A stretch of DNA of 64,000 bases from Bdellovibrionales bacterium (GCA_005801425.1 SYDY01000115.1:1-64000), one strand, 5' to 3'; positions 36,925-46,385 are shown, numbered from the stretch's first letter. Numbers and translations are program-made. Notes: generated by a model from the sequence alone, not told the origin.

Positions 36925-38526
36925 TCATCCTAAGCGATTGTATGCATACGACGTAAGAAAATCGATCAACGGCTCACGTGTTGCAATTTCAACGAATAAA
37001 CGACGTGCTGATTCAAGTGCTCCTGCAACCAACGTATCTTTTCCCAAATTTTCTTGGATTGCATGAACTTCTTGATCCACGGTAGAAAGAAATCGTTTCA
37101 TGGTCAAAGGCGATCCACCCACCACCGCATGATACTTAAGCCACTGCCAAACCTGTGTTCGTGAAATCTCTGCGGTCGCAGCATCTTCCATGAGATTATT
37201 AATTGGAACGCAACCCGATCCTGAGATCCAAGAAGCAAGATAACGGATCCCAACGTTGATATTCTGTCGCAACCCTTCTTCAGTACGGTCACCTTCAGGA
37301 ACTTGCAAAAGCAATGCACGCGTCACGTGGGATACATCGGGAATTTTATCCATTTGATGATCGCCAGTGCACTGCGAGTCAAAAGCATGACGCGCTATAT
37401 CGATAAGTCCTGGATGCGCCACCCATGTTCCATCATGCCCATCCCCGGCTTCACGCTTTTTGTCAGCACGCACTTTCTCAAGGGCCGCTTCATTGGCCTC
37501 TGGATTGTTTGTGATTGGAATTTGGGCGGCCATCCCACCCATGGCGTAGGCGCCACGACGATGGCATGTGGCAATCGTAAGAAGCGCATAAGCACGCATC
37601 ATCGGCTGAGTCATCGTGACCAAAGAACGATCAGGTGTGATCCAATCGGCATGTGCACGGAGCGTTTTGATCGCACTAAACATATAGTCCCAACGGCCAC
37701 AGTTGAGTCCCACAATATGGTGCCGCAAAGCATGCAATATTTCGTTCAATTGAAACACCGCAGGAAGGGTTTCAATCAATACCGTCACTTTGATCGTCCC
37801 CACAGGCAGCCCCAACGATGCTTCTGCATCCGACATCACATCGCTCCACCAGCGCGCTTCCGCATAGTGTTCGAGCTTCGGAATGTAAAAGTAGGGCCCC
37901 TTGCCCTGGGCCAATAAACGGTGATGATTATGGTAGAGAAACATGGCGAAATCAAAGAGACATCCCGGAATAGGCCGACCGTCCACTTCCACATGGGCTT
38001 CAGGAAGATGCAAGCCACGAGGACGCACCAATAACACGGCGGTTTTCTCTTTAAGCGCGTAACTCTTTCCTTTTGCCGGATCGTCGTAGGTGATGGTCCC
38101 CGCCACGGCATCACGCAAGTTCACTTGTCCATTCATCATCGCTTGCCAAGTCGGGGATGATGAATCTTCAAAGTCTGCCATGAATGCATCTGCGCCCGAA
38201 TTGAGGGCATTGATGATCATCTTACGTTCGACAGGTCCGGTAATTTCCACATGACGTTTACGCAAAGCAGAGGGAATAGCCCCAACATGCCAATCGCCTT
38301 CGCGAATATCACGGGTTTCCGGCAAATAGTCGGGTGCTTCACCCGCATCGTATGCTGCTTGGCGCCGAGCGCGATGGTACAAGAGATCATCAAGTCGGGG
38401 ACTAAATCGACGAACCAAGGTATCAAGAAATGCCAGTGCCTCGTCATTAAGGATCGCACGATACGATGGCGTTTGTTCGCCCACAACGCGTAAGGTCGAT
38501 ACAGATCGCATGGGCACATTCGTCAC
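36925..38526 (-). CDS. aceB: Malate synthase A
   Basis: Condenses glyoxylate with acetyl-CoA to malate. The start is taken as GTG 38526, with AAGGAG six bases before it, giving 533 residues; the open frame reaches TTG 38541 and an ATG lies at 38511. Motifs are DFEDSSSPTWQAMMNGQ, LLVRPRGLHLPE, TVLIETLPAVFQLNEILHAL, LNCGRWDYMFS and GMAAQIPITNN, all typical of the A isoform. It heads the aceBA pair. Confidence 0.97.
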   Translation of the reverse strand: MTNVPMRSVSTLRVVGEQTPSYRAILNDEALAFLDTLVRRFSPRLDDLLYHRARRQAAYDAGEAPDYLPETRDIREGDWHVGAIPSALRKRHVEITGPVERKMIINALNSGADAFMADFEDSSSPTWQAMMNGQVNLRDAVAGTITYDDPAKGKSYALKEKTAVLLVRPRGLHLPEAHVEVDGRPIPGCLFDFAMFLYHNHHRLLAQGKGPYFYIPKLEHYAEARWWSDVMSDAEASLGLPVGTIKVTVLIETLPAVFQLNEILHALRHHIVGLNCGRWDYMFSAIKTLRAHADWITPDRSLVTMTQPMMRAYALLTIATCHRRGAYAMGGMAAQIPITNNPEANEAALEKVRADKKREAGDGHDGTWVAHPGLIDIARHAFDSQCTGDHQMDKIPDVSHVTRALLLQVPEGDRTEEGLRQNINVGIRYLASWISGSGCVPINNLMEDAATAEISRTQVWQWLKYHAVVGGSPLTMKRFLSTVDQEVHAIQENLGKDTLVAGALESARRLFVEIATREPLIDFLTSYAYNRLG

Positions 38527-38629
38527 GGGGAACTCCTTCAATACGAATCACAGGATCACCCACAAAACGCATAACGGTCAAGCAAATGTCATACGATGCA
38601 TGGAATATATTGTGACGAATGAGATCTTA

Positions 38630-39937
38630 TTATTTTCCGTGTTGAATATCCAAAATAAGTGCTTCGGATTTCGGTGGATCATCAGAAAAAGAGAATGCGT
38701 TTAAACAGGATCGGGCAATATTTGTGCTCTGTGGGTCACCACGATGATGCACATGCACAAGTGGCTCTCCCTTATCGATATGCGCCCCTGATTTTTTTAA
38801 AAAGATCATACCCACTTCAGGATCAATCACATCATCCACGCGCATACGCCCTGCACCCAAGGCACGGGCAATTTCGCCCACGGTAAGCGCGTCGATATGA
38901 GAAATAAAACCCGCGCGAGGCGCATATAATACATCAAGATGCGCACTAATTCCCCAATTTGGATCCTCCAACACGCTTGGATCGCCACCTTGCGCTTGAA
39001 ACAATCCATTCATACGCGCAAGTCCCGAGCCATCGCTTATCGCTTGTTGCAATAGCGCACGTCCATGTTCTGAAGAATCTGCACGGCCTCCAAGCATTAA
39101 CATTTCCGATCCCAACACCAACGTGAGCTCCGTTGTATCGGGCGGACCCTTGCCTTGGAGAATGTCAAATACCTCACGCATTTCGAGTGCATTTCCCACG
39201 TGAGTTCCTAGAGGCTCGTTCATATTCGTTAAGAATGCCGACACCCAAAGCCCCGCATCGCGCCCAACCCCAACCAACCAATCGCGTAAAATTTCCGCTC
39301 GATCCCGTGTTTGAAAAAATGCCCCGCGCCCTACTTTGATATCCAAAACCAACGCCGATGCACCCGCCGCAAGTTTTTTGGATAAAATAGAAGCCGTAAC
39401 CAATGGATACGAATCAATGGTTCCTGTCACATCGCGAAGTGCATAAAAAATACCATCAACGGGTGCAAAATCATCGGTTTGTGCGCCAATACAAACACCA
39501 AGCGTCTCTACCTGCTCTTGAAATCGCGCAGGTGACAAATGAGTTTGTGTCCCTGGAATGGCTTCCATTTTATCAATGGTCCCGCCGGTATGGCCCAAGC
39601 CCCGTCCTGCAAGCATAGGAACGGGCACACCGCACGCTGCAACCAGCGGCGCGAGAGCCAGCGTAATCTTATCCCCCACGCCGCCTGTGGAATGCTTATC
39701 AACGGCTGGGCCTGACAGATGATTGTAGTGGATCACAGCCCCCGAATCACGCAAGGCTTGGGTAAAAATCACGGCGCTGTCTCGATCGATTCCTTTGAGA
39801 TACACCGCCATCAAAAAAGCACTCACCAAATAATCTGGCACGCGATGCGTGGCCACAGCAGCAACAAAATCATAGATCTCTTTTCTTGATATTTTTTTCC
39901 CATCACGCGCAGCCACGATCACATCAAGAGGCGTCAT
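38630..39937 (-). CDS. deoA: Pyrimidine-nucleoside (thymidine) phosphorylase
   Basis: Splits pyrimidine nucleosides to base and (deoxy)ribose-1-phosphate. 435 residues. The family N-terminus PLDVIVAARDGKKISRKEI, VDKHSTGGVGDKITLALAPL (phosphate site), MLAGRGLGHTGGTIDKMEAI and LDIKVGRGAF are diagnostic of the thymidine/pyrimidine phosphorylase family. Substrate range (thymidine only or also uridine) cannot be fixed from sequence, so the gene could be named pdp. It is the first of several salvage genes in the region. Confidence 0.95.
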   Translation of the reverse strand: MTPLDVIVAARDGKKISRKEIYDFVAAVATHRVPDYLVSAFLMAVYLKGIDRDSAVIFTQALRDSGAVIHYNHLSGPAVDKHSTGGVGDKITLALAPLVAACGVPVPMLAGRGLGHTGGTIDKMEAIPGTQTHLSPARFQEQVETLGVCIGAQTDDFAPVDGIFYALRDVTGTIDSYPLVTASILSKKLAAGASALVLDIKVGRGAFFQTRDRAEILRDWLVGVGRDAGLWVSAFLTNMNEPLGTHVGNALEMREVFDILQGKGPPDTTELTLVLGSEMLMLGGRADSSEHGRALLQQAISDGSGLARMNGLFQAQGGDPSVLEDPNWGISAHLDVLYAPRAGFISHIDALTVGEIARALGAGRMRVDDVIDPEVGMIFLKKSGAHIDKGEPLVHVHHRGDPQSTNIARSCLNAFSFSDDPPKSEALILDIQHGK

Positions 39938-39968
39938 GGAATGAATCTATGGCCTAGGACTCCAGCAA

Positions 39969-40571
39969 TCAATTCAATTCCAAGCTGACATAGGCACTGC
40001 ATGCGGCGGCTACCGCAGCATTTTGTTCCTGATAACGCATGGCCAAAGCCATAAAAGCAGGCAAAGTGTCCGGAGAAAAATCAATCTGAAATCCTAATGC
40101 CTTAGGATTTTCTGCAAGCAATTGGAGCGCAGCCACGGTTTCCCGAAGCGCATCACCCGAGAGATGCAATGCGTCTTCGGCTTGGTCTAAGCGCCCCACA
40201 CAAGAAAAAATATGGGCTAAACACAGTGCTGCATCGATTTGAATAAGACCATTGCCGAAAAGTCTTCCGAGATCATGGATCCGATCATCTCGATTTATCG
40301 TCTGTTTTGAACCATACAGCAGCGCCGTCGCACTGTCGCGATCCAAGACACCATCAGCTTGCGTAAGATCCATGGTGTGTTCAAAAGCGACGCGCGCATC
40401 CGAATAGGAATGCCGCTCAAGCAATGTCATGCCCTCGTTCAGCCATCGCAATGGCTCATCAAAAAATGTCAACGATGAGCGCTTAATCAGGTCAAATACC
40501 GACGATTCTTCTAAGTGCCATGCCTCGTCGAGTATATGCAGATCTTCTTTTCTTACTTGGTTACCCGTCAC
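39969..40571 (-). CDS. Hypothetical helical protein
   Basis: 200 residues from GTG 40571, with GAGG eight bases upstream. No signal peptide or membrane span. The sequence is mostly helical with TPR-like stretches (WLNEGMTLLERHSYSDARVA, FEHTMDL, CLAHIFSCVGRLDQAEDALH). I do not recognise a family. It lies 31 bases before deoA on the same strand, so they are probably co-transcribed. Downstream of nupC there is a 162-base gap without features. Confidence 0.75.
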   Translation of the reverse strand: MTGNQVRKEDLHILDEAWHLEESSVFDLIKRSSLTFFDEPLRWLNEGMTLLERHSYSDARVAFEHTMDLTQADGVLDRDSATALLYGSKQTINRDDRIHDLGRLFGNGLIQIDAALCLAHIFSCVGRLDQAEDALHLSGDALRETVAALQLLAENPKALGFQIDFSPDTLPAFMALAMRYQEQNAAVAAACSAYVSLELN

Positions 40572-40733
40572 GCGATGAACCTCATGTTATCAGTCTACCA
40601 TGCCGACTTATGAGCAAGACGTATAAATACGAAAAACAAGAATAATTTCGGACACTTAGACGCACATTTGCGCAGAACGTAGGCAAGGTATTTTATGCGA
40701 TTTCAATGAGTTATCGGTGGGTATTCCAAGACA

Positions 40734-42413
40734 TTACAGAAGAATACCAGCAACACATGCGGTCAACCACGACGCCATGGCACCGGCAAACATGGCGCGC
40801 ATGCCAAGCTTTGCGAGATCACCACGACGCTCGGGAGCAACAGCACCAATGCCACCGATTTGAACGCCAATAGATGCAAAATTGGCAAACCCGCACAATG
40901 CATAGGTACCAATAAGGATTGTTCGTGGCGATGCGGTTGCTTGCATCTGACCCAGCTCAACATACGCAACAAATTCGTTGATAGAGATCTTGGTACCAAG
41001 CACATTGCCAAACGCCATGACGTCGGCGGGATCCACACCCATGATATAGGACAACGGCGCAAAGAGGATCCCAAACACTTTGGCCAATGACAATCCGACA
41101 AATCCCAAGCCTGCATTTAACATCGCAATCAACGCAATAAAGGCCAAAAGCATCGCACCAACATTCAAGGCCAAATGCAGCCCATCGCTTGCACCTCGGG
41201 CTGCCGCATCAACCGCATTCACGGACAATGGTGCATCTTCCTTGACATCGCCATTCATGGTTTTGGGTGTCTCTGTTTCGGGAACCATCAGCTTTGCCAT
41301 CACAAGCGCAGCCGGTGCACTCATCACACTTGCCGCAAGCAAGTGACCTGCATCCAAGCCAAAACGCACATACGCGGCGAGAACCCCACCCGCAACTGTT
41401 GCAAAACCGCCGGTCATCACGGCCATCAATTCTGATCGCGTCATGTCTTTGACATAAGGCCTGATCAAAAGAGGTGCTTCGGTTTGGCCCACAAAAATAT
41501 TCCCTGCGGCTGATAACGACTCTGCACCACTTGTACCCATGGTTCGGCGCATCACCCAAGCGATTGCACCCACCACACGCTGCAAAATCCCAAAATGGTA
41601 CAAAAGACTCATCAGAGCTCCGAAAAAAACAATCGTCGGTAAAATATGGAAGGCAAAAATCAAACCGAGATCCACAAAACCTTCGGTGTTTCCATCAAGC
41701 ACTTGGATGGGCTTCCCATGGGCACCTGGGACACCATCGTAGAGTTTACCGAACAAAAACGATGCGCCATCGTTGGTAAACGAAAGGGTTTTTTCGATAG
41801 CAATCCGTGCTGCATCAAAGATAAAGCGGCCTGGTGCTGTCCATAAAATCAACACCGCAAAAACAATTTGCAGGGCCATTCCCCACACCACAACACGCCA
41901 TTGAATGCGTTTTCGATCGGTCGAGACCAAATAGCCGATGGCAATAAATACTAAAATTCCGAAAGCACTGCGCATGCGTGATGTCCACGGTGTTTCGTGG
42001 GCTTTCGTTCGCCGAGCCACTTCAGCCTCGATGCCCTGACGTAACAACGGAAGATCGGGGTGATCCGGAACAAGCGTTTCCAAGTCAGCCAGAGCCCCAC
42101 GCGCTGACTCAAGATCACCTGCCGCAGTGCGAAGCGAGACAAGACGGCCCAACACACGAGGCAATTCATCCGTACCATGCGATCCCACCAATGCAGCCCG
42201 TAATCGTTCCCACACCTCTGGGTTTTCAGGATTTTCGGCAGCCAATTGCCACAAGAGTTTCTCTGCTTGGTCGCCAGCACCTATTCGGCTCAACGCACGA
42301 CTGCGGTCAAAACCTGTTTGGAGATCAAGTGTCGGCGCAACCTCTTCGGCTGATAGTCGAAAAGGACAAAGCAACACCAACAGCAGGGCCCAACATTTTG
42401 CATAGCGCACCAT
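40734..42413 (-). CDS. CNT-family nucleoside transporter with extra N-terminal secreted domain
   Basis: 559 residues against ~400 for a usual NupC. A signal-like segment (WALLLVLLCPFRLSAEE) is followed by ~115 residues with TPR character (DQAEKLLWQLAAENPENPEV, RGALADLETLVPDHPDLPLL), then the concentrative nucleoside transporter core from about residue 145. Core motifs include GFVDLGLIFAFHILPTIVFF, AESLSAAGNIFVGQTEAPLL, FATVAGGVLAAYVRFG, LGTKISINEFVAYVEL and CGFANFASIGVQIGGIGAVAP. ATG 42413 has AAGGAG nine bases upstream. It is divergent from punA-cdd. The N-terminal domain is probably periplasmic. Confidence 0.9.
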   Translation of the reverse strand: MVRYAKCWALLLVLLCPFRLSAEEVAPTLDLQTGFDRSRALSRIGAGDQAEKLLWQLAAENPENPEVWERLRAALVGSHGTDELPRVLGRLVSLRTAAGDLESARGALADLETLVPDHPDLPLLRQGIEAEVARRTKAHETPWTSRMRSAFGILVFIAIGYLVSTDRKRIQWRVVVWGMALQIVFAVLILWTAPGRFIFDAARIAIEKTLSFTNDGASFLFGKLYDGVPGAHGKPIQVLDGNTEGFVDLGLIFAFHILPTIVFFGALMSLLYHFGILQRVVGAIAWVMRRTMGTSGAESLSAAGNIFVGQTEAPLLIRPYVKDMTRSELMAVMTGGFATVAGGVLAAYVRFGLDAGHLLAASVMSAPAALVMAKLMVPETETPKTMNGDVKEDAPLSVNAVDAAARGASDGLHLALNVGAMLLAFIALIAMLNAGLGFVGLSLAKVFGILFAPLSYIMGVDPADVMAFGNVLGTKISINEFVAYVELGQMQATASPRTILIGTYALCGFANFASIGVQIGGIGAVAPERRGDLAKLGMRAMFAGAMASWLTACVAGILL

Positions 42414-42465
42414 AGGTGTATTCTCCTTGCCAGCAGAGCGGCCTGCGATACATAGTCAGAATATC

Positions 42466-43290
42466 GTGGATATAAAAGAGATTGACGCCGCCGCCCTATT
42501 GATTCGTTCCCAAACCACCCTCGTGCCTCAGATTGGCATTGTATTGGGTTCGGGCCTCTCTGCTTTAACCGATCACATGACGGATTCGGTCTGTATTAAA
42601 TATGCAGATATCCCATCATTTCCCTTAAGCAGTATCGCCGGCCATGCGGGAAGTCTCCACATTGGATTATTGCAGGGCGTGCCGTGCGCAGTCATGTCCG
42701 GCCGCGTGCACGGATATGAAGGCTACAGCGCCGATCAAGTGGCCTTTCCAGTCCGCGTATTGGGGCGTTTGGGTGTCAAAAAACTCATTCTCACCAATGC
42801 AAGCGGCGCGATAAATCCGACATTTTCTCCCGGCGACATCATGCTGATCCGAGACCAGATCAACCTCACGGGACAAAATCCTTTGCGTGGTCCGAATATC
42901 CCCGAACTAGGGCCACGATTTCCCGATATGTCCCATACATTCTGTGTACAAGCCGCAAACATTGTGCATCGCCACGCCGCAATCTTAGGCATTTCACTTA
43001 AAAACGGTATTTACACAGGCGTTTGTGGCCCTTCTTACGAAACTCCCGCAGAAATCCGCATGCTACGTTTGCTTGGCGGTGATGCAGTCGGCATGTCGAC
43101 GATCTATGAAGTCATCGCGGGAGCACATATGGGCCTGCCCATCATCGGCCTCGCCGTGCTCACCAATCACGCAGCAGGCATGCAAGCCACGCCTTTGTCC
43201 CATGAAGAAGTCACCCATGCTGCGCGCAATGCGGCCAATAAGCTGATATCATTGATAGAAAACAGCCTGGGGGATTTGATTGAGCCTTAA
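42466..43290 (+). CDS. punA: Purine nucleoside phosphorylase (PNP-I)
   Basis: Phosphorolysis of inosine and guanosine for purine salvage. GTG 42466 gives 274 residues with normal spacing to IGIVLGSGLSALTD; an in-frame TTG at 42427 (AGGTG upstream) would add 13 residues but lies only 14 bases from the divergent nupC start. Motifs are GHAGSLHIGLLQG, MSGRVHGYEGYS, LTNASGAINPTF, VCGPSYETPAEIRMLR and AVGMSTIYEVIAGAHMG (usually MSTVPEV), with the purine-binding Asn in VLTNHAAGM. It overlaps cdd by 11 bases. Confidence 0.93.
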   Translation: MDIKEIDAAALLIRSQTTLVPQIGIVLGSGLSALTDHMTDSVCIKYADIPSFPLSSIAGHAGSLHIGLLQGVPCAVMSGRVHGYEGYSADQVAFPVRVLGRLGVKKLILTNASGAINPTFSPGDIMLIRDQINLTGQNPLRGPNIPELGPRFPDMSHTFCVQAANIVHRHAAILGISLKNGIYTGVCGPSYETPAEIRMLRLLGGDAVGMSTIYEVIAGAHMGLPIIGLAVLTNHAAGMQATPLSHEEVTHAARNAANKLISLIENSLGDLIEP

Positions 43291-43696
43291 AGCCACGTTG
43301 ATTGAAGCCGCAGTTCAAGTTCGTGACCACGCCTACGCGCCCTACTCACGGTTTTACGTTGGTGCAGCCGTCCAGACACGCAGCGGCGAAATACATACCG
43401 GCACCAACGTAGAAAATGCTTCGTATGGGCTCACGATATGCGCGGAACGATCTGCCATTTCAGCAGCAATCGCCCATGGCGCGCAATCTGGTGACATCAC
43501 CCAAGTCGCCATCGCCATTGCGGCCAAGCACAACGGCACGCCATGTGGTGCATGCAGACAGGTCATTTCCGAATTTGCATCGCCCGATTGTCAAATTGTG
43601 ATCATGAATCTCACGAGCAATACCGTGACAGAATATTCCCTACGTACGCTGCTTCCAGATGCCTTTTCGGGGCATAGTCTGAGCAATCAGGGCTAG
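43280..43696 (+). CDS. cdd: Cytidine deaminase
   Basis: Deaminates cytidine and deoxycytidine to uridines. 138 residues from TTG 43280, with GGGGG six bases upstream. The zinc site is complete: TGTNVENASYGLTICAERSA (Cys and catalytic Glu) and CGACRQVISEF (two Cys). YAPYSRFYVGAA is the usual N-terminal motif. Its TAG stop codon (43694-43696) overlaps the first bases of the palindromic repeat copy B. It is coupled to punA. Confidence 0.96.
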   Translation: MSLKATLIEAAVQVRDHAYAPYSRFYVGAAVQTRSGEIHTGTNVENASYGLTICAERSAISAAIAHGAQSGDITQVAIAIAAKHNGTPCGACRQVISEFASPDCQIVIMNLTSNTVTEYSLRTLLPDAFSGHSLSNQG

Positions 43697-43855
43697 ACCT
43701 CTTTAAACATTCATTGATTGCTTTTGGCTGGGTCATTGCGCGCTTATCTTTGTCGCTCAAGCTCGGCATATATCACATATTACCTCGCTTTCGCTCCTCG
43801 ATAAGCACGCAAGCACCTGCGCCAAAACTCAATCAACGAAAATTTAAAAAGGTCT
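43695..43855. repeat. 161-bp palindromic repeat element, copy B (after cdd)
   Basis: Second copy of the element at 6426-6586, same length, 26 mismatches. Ends AGACCTCTTTAAA (43695-43707) and TTTAAAAAGGTCT (43843-43855) pair at 12 of 13 positions although the sequence differs from copy A. TTGCGCGCTT (43736-43745) pairs with AAGCACGCAA (43803-43812) at 9 of 10, where copy A has TTTCGTT/AACGAAA. It fills the space between two convergent genes (cdd and the gene ending at 43868) and may stop transcription from both sides. Confidence 0.9.
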
Positions 43856-43867
43856 AAGAAAAATTGG

Positions 43868-44926
43868 TCACAGATCCCCAGCTCTCATCTTCACTTCAAC
43901 TTTTTTGCCCGCCACATGCACGATGGCCGCATGCTGAAAGGCATCGCCTTCCATGAACATTTCTTCGATATTGGAAACGTTCTTAACCAAATCAGCGATG
44001 GCCAAACACAAACACTCTGCGAACGCAAAGTCCTGCGGTGTTCTCTCGCGTAAGCTTAAATTTTCATCCACGCACAACACATTAGGATAGGCTGCTTCAT
44101 TGGCAACAACCCATTTGTGATCTGCAATTTCTTGACGCACATCGGCACCGAAATTTTCGCTTTTGTCAAAATCAACGGCCATGTGCGGGGGAAGCTGAGG
44201 CTCCTCTCCTTCGCCCATATATGATGCCGCCTCTTGAAACATTTCAAAAGCATCCACATCAGGAAATACGATAAAGCCCAAGCTTTCATCCAATTGACCA
44301 ATGACCGAAACAACCGCATCACTAACATTGTACGCGGGAATATCAATCATCAAGACATCTTCGTCATCGGGGAAATGCTTCCACGGCGCTGCCTTGTATA
44401 ATTTGGCTGCTGCTTCAAAAAATGACCCCACAACGGCAGGCGTTACATCACCATCCAGATACGACATATCTGAAGGACCCATGCTCATTTCGTTCAAGTG
44501 TCCTGCCATGCCTTCGATAAAAGCATCCAATTCAGGCGTAGGACCACACACGACTTCAATACTTTCATCCAAAGCATCGCTGAGTGTCTTCACGAGATCT
44601 TGTGAATTCACACGGATCCGAGAAGGAATGTGGGGCTGGCCAATCTCAGGATTTTCGGTGACATCATAAAAATGATCTACGATTTGTTCTGACGATGACA
44701 CGGCGGGATCCAAAAGTGTCGCGCCCAGCATCCTTCCATCTGACATCGCCCACATCAAAACATGTGGACGAAACAGTATGCCATCGTGCCCAGGGACTTC
44801 CGTTGGCGAAAGCATACAACCCGCGATCCACTCGACACCTTTTTTTGATTCTTTGCGTGTTTTCATCATGCGCGGACTTATACGCCGTTCAGAAGCCGGC
44901 GCAAAGCCATACACAGCACAAAACAT
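43868..44926 (-). CDS. Hypothetical protein
   Basis: 352 residues from ATG 44926, which overlaps the upstream stop (TGATG) with GCGGGA before it; a start at the later MMKTRKE (44866) is possible. Acidic, no signal peptide or membrane span. Recognisable stretches include FRPHVLMWAMSDGRMLGATL, SQDLVKTLSDALDESIEVVC, PWKHFPDDEDVLMIDIPAY and LCVDENLSLRERTPQDFAFA. I cannot name the family with certainty. It is coupled to the GltJ/AgmX-like gene upstream, which hints at a shared role. Confidence 0.8.
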   Translation of the reverse strand: MFCAVYGFAPASERRISPRMMKTRKESKKGVEWIAGCMLSPTEVPGHDGILFRPHVLMWAMSDGRMLGATLLDPAVSSSEQIVDHFYDVTENPEIGQPHIPSRIRVNSQDLVKTLSDALDESIEVVCGPTPELDAFIEGMAGHLNEMSMGPSDMSYLDGDVTPAVVGSFFEAAAKLYKAAPWKHFPDDEDVLMIDIPAYNVSDAVVSVIGQLDESLGFIVFPDVDAFEMFQEAASYMGEGEEPQLPPHMAVDFDKSENFGADVRQEIADHKWVVANEAAYPNVLCVDENLSLRERTPQDFAFAECLCLAIADLVKNVSNIEEMFMEGDAFQHAAIVHVAGKKVEVKMRAGDL

Positions 44927-46302
44927 CACATTCCCGCCGACAATACATACGGGAACACCACGGTCACCGGATCGCCATCAAAGCGCGGGAAACGCCAATT
45001 CAAGACACGGCGGACAGTGCATGAACCAAATGACGAGCGTGCATAATCGGGATCTTTGATAGTAGCTTCGGTGACACGACCTTTGGCATCAATGGTCAAT
45101 TCAACGTCCATACGACCTTTGAGCGATTCGCCTTTGCGCATCGCTTCGGCCAAGCACAAGCTCATGGACCGATTATTATCCGAGATCACTTTATAAATTG
45201 CCTCCGCTGTAAGACCTTCGGGCAAATTGGGAACTTCAAGCTCTTCTGGACTTGGAAGTGCAAGTGCTGCAGGTTGCTTGTCTTGATCACTGTAAACACT
45301 CACCGCCAATTTTCGCGCATCGTTTTCAATGATTTTTTCTTTTTCAATACCTGATGTTACCGCTGCAACAGGCGTAGCGCCAGGCACACGTTTTTTGATA
45401 CCCAAAAGTTGAGCTTGCAATTGCTTGCGCTTTTCAGGGTCAAGATCTGGACGACTCAATTTTTCTTGCACACGCTCCACAGCACGTTCCACGTTAGGAT
45501 CTTCACGACCTGCAATCTCGTAGACGTAACCAAAACCTGGAATGGCGATAACACCTGTCACATCAGCAACAATGAGCAACGTCAACAATACCGACACACA
45601 AATACCAACAATGGCCGCAACCCTGTGCATCCTACGCCTTTTGTACAAACCCGCCGTCTGAAAAAACTGACGCGTCTGCTCACCTGCGCCCGTTCCGAAA
45701 TCATCTTCATGGGGTGTATTTCCCGATTTTTCCCACGCCGCAGAGTCTGCGTTTGCCTCACCGTCGCGTTTTGATTGTTTTGAAAATGCCGACGCAAGAA
45801 ACGATGCTGTCGACTCCGCACGTTCGGCGTGTTCACCGTCTTCCTCATTTTGCATATCATATGCATCACTAAATTCTGATGATGGCATTTCCAATTCAGG
45901 CTCGTTCCTGCTGCTTGCCACCACAGCGCCTGTACCGGACGTCCACGGCCCAAATTCTTCCAATTCATTGGCACGTTGCCATTCAGGCATCGGAGCCGCC
46001 CACACAAAAACATCCGCACGCGTTTCACCACGCGTGATGAGATCACCGATATGCTCGCGGGTAAACGGCCCCTGTTGGGTTCCACCGATCATCGCGTACC
46101 ACACTTCATCATCCGAAAAATCCGGAGACAAAGATTCTGTACCTTGCACATCGCCCAGAAGCTCTACAGCATCTGCATCGACCCGGCGCAAGCGCATACG
46201 GTGCGAACATTTTTTACACGTAAAGCGAAAAACATTGGCCGACGGTAACTTCACATCGGCTACCACAAAATTTGTAGAACATTTAGGACATTGGAATTTC
46301 AC
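44926..46302 (-). CDS. Zinc-ribbon/GYF/TonB-type protein, AgmX/GltJ-like
   Basis: 458 residues from GTG 46302 (GAGGAGG upstream). Order: zinc ribbon with Cys5, Cys8, Cys29 and Cys32; a GYF-type domain at ~67-118 (WYAMIGGTQQGPFTREHIGD, FVWAAPMPEWQRANELEEF); an acidic linker; one membrane helix (~227-252); a charged helical region; and a C-terminal TonB/AgmX-type domain (~360-458) with paired Cys (SLCLAEAM, GSCTVRRVLNW) and RFPRFDGDPVTVVFPYVL. Myxococcus GltJ/AgmX, part of the gliding motor that contacts MglA, has the same zinc ribbon-GYF-TM-TonB plan. No other glt/agl genes are in the window, so motility is inference. Confidence 0.85.
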   Translation of the reverse strand: MKFQCPKCSTNFVVADVKLPSANVFRFTCKKCSHRMRLRRVDADAVELLGDVQGTESLSPDFSDDEVWYAMIGGTQQGPFTREHIGDLITRGETRADVFVWAAPMPEWQRANELEEFGPWTSGTGAVVASSRNEPELEMPSSEFSDAYDMQNEEDGEHAERAESTASFLASAFSKQSKRDGEANADSAAWEKSGNTPHEDDFGTGAGEQTRQFFQTAGLYKRRRMHRVAAIVGICVSVLLTLLIVADVTGVIAIPGFGYVYEIAGREDPNVERAVERVQEKLSRPDLDPEKRKQLQAQLLGIKKRVPGATPVAAVTSGIEKEKIIENDARKLAVSVYSDQDKQPAALALPSPEELEVPNLPEGLTAEAIYKVISDNNRSMSLCLAEAMRKGESLKGRMDVELTIDAKGRVTEATIKDPDYARSSFGSCTVRRVLNWRFPRFDGDPVTVVFPYVLSAGM

Positions 46303-46385
46303 CCCTGCCTCCTCAAGGCACGCAAGAGCGGCAGCGAGCCTGGATATGAACTTATCACAACATCACCCACATAAGCTAAAAGACG

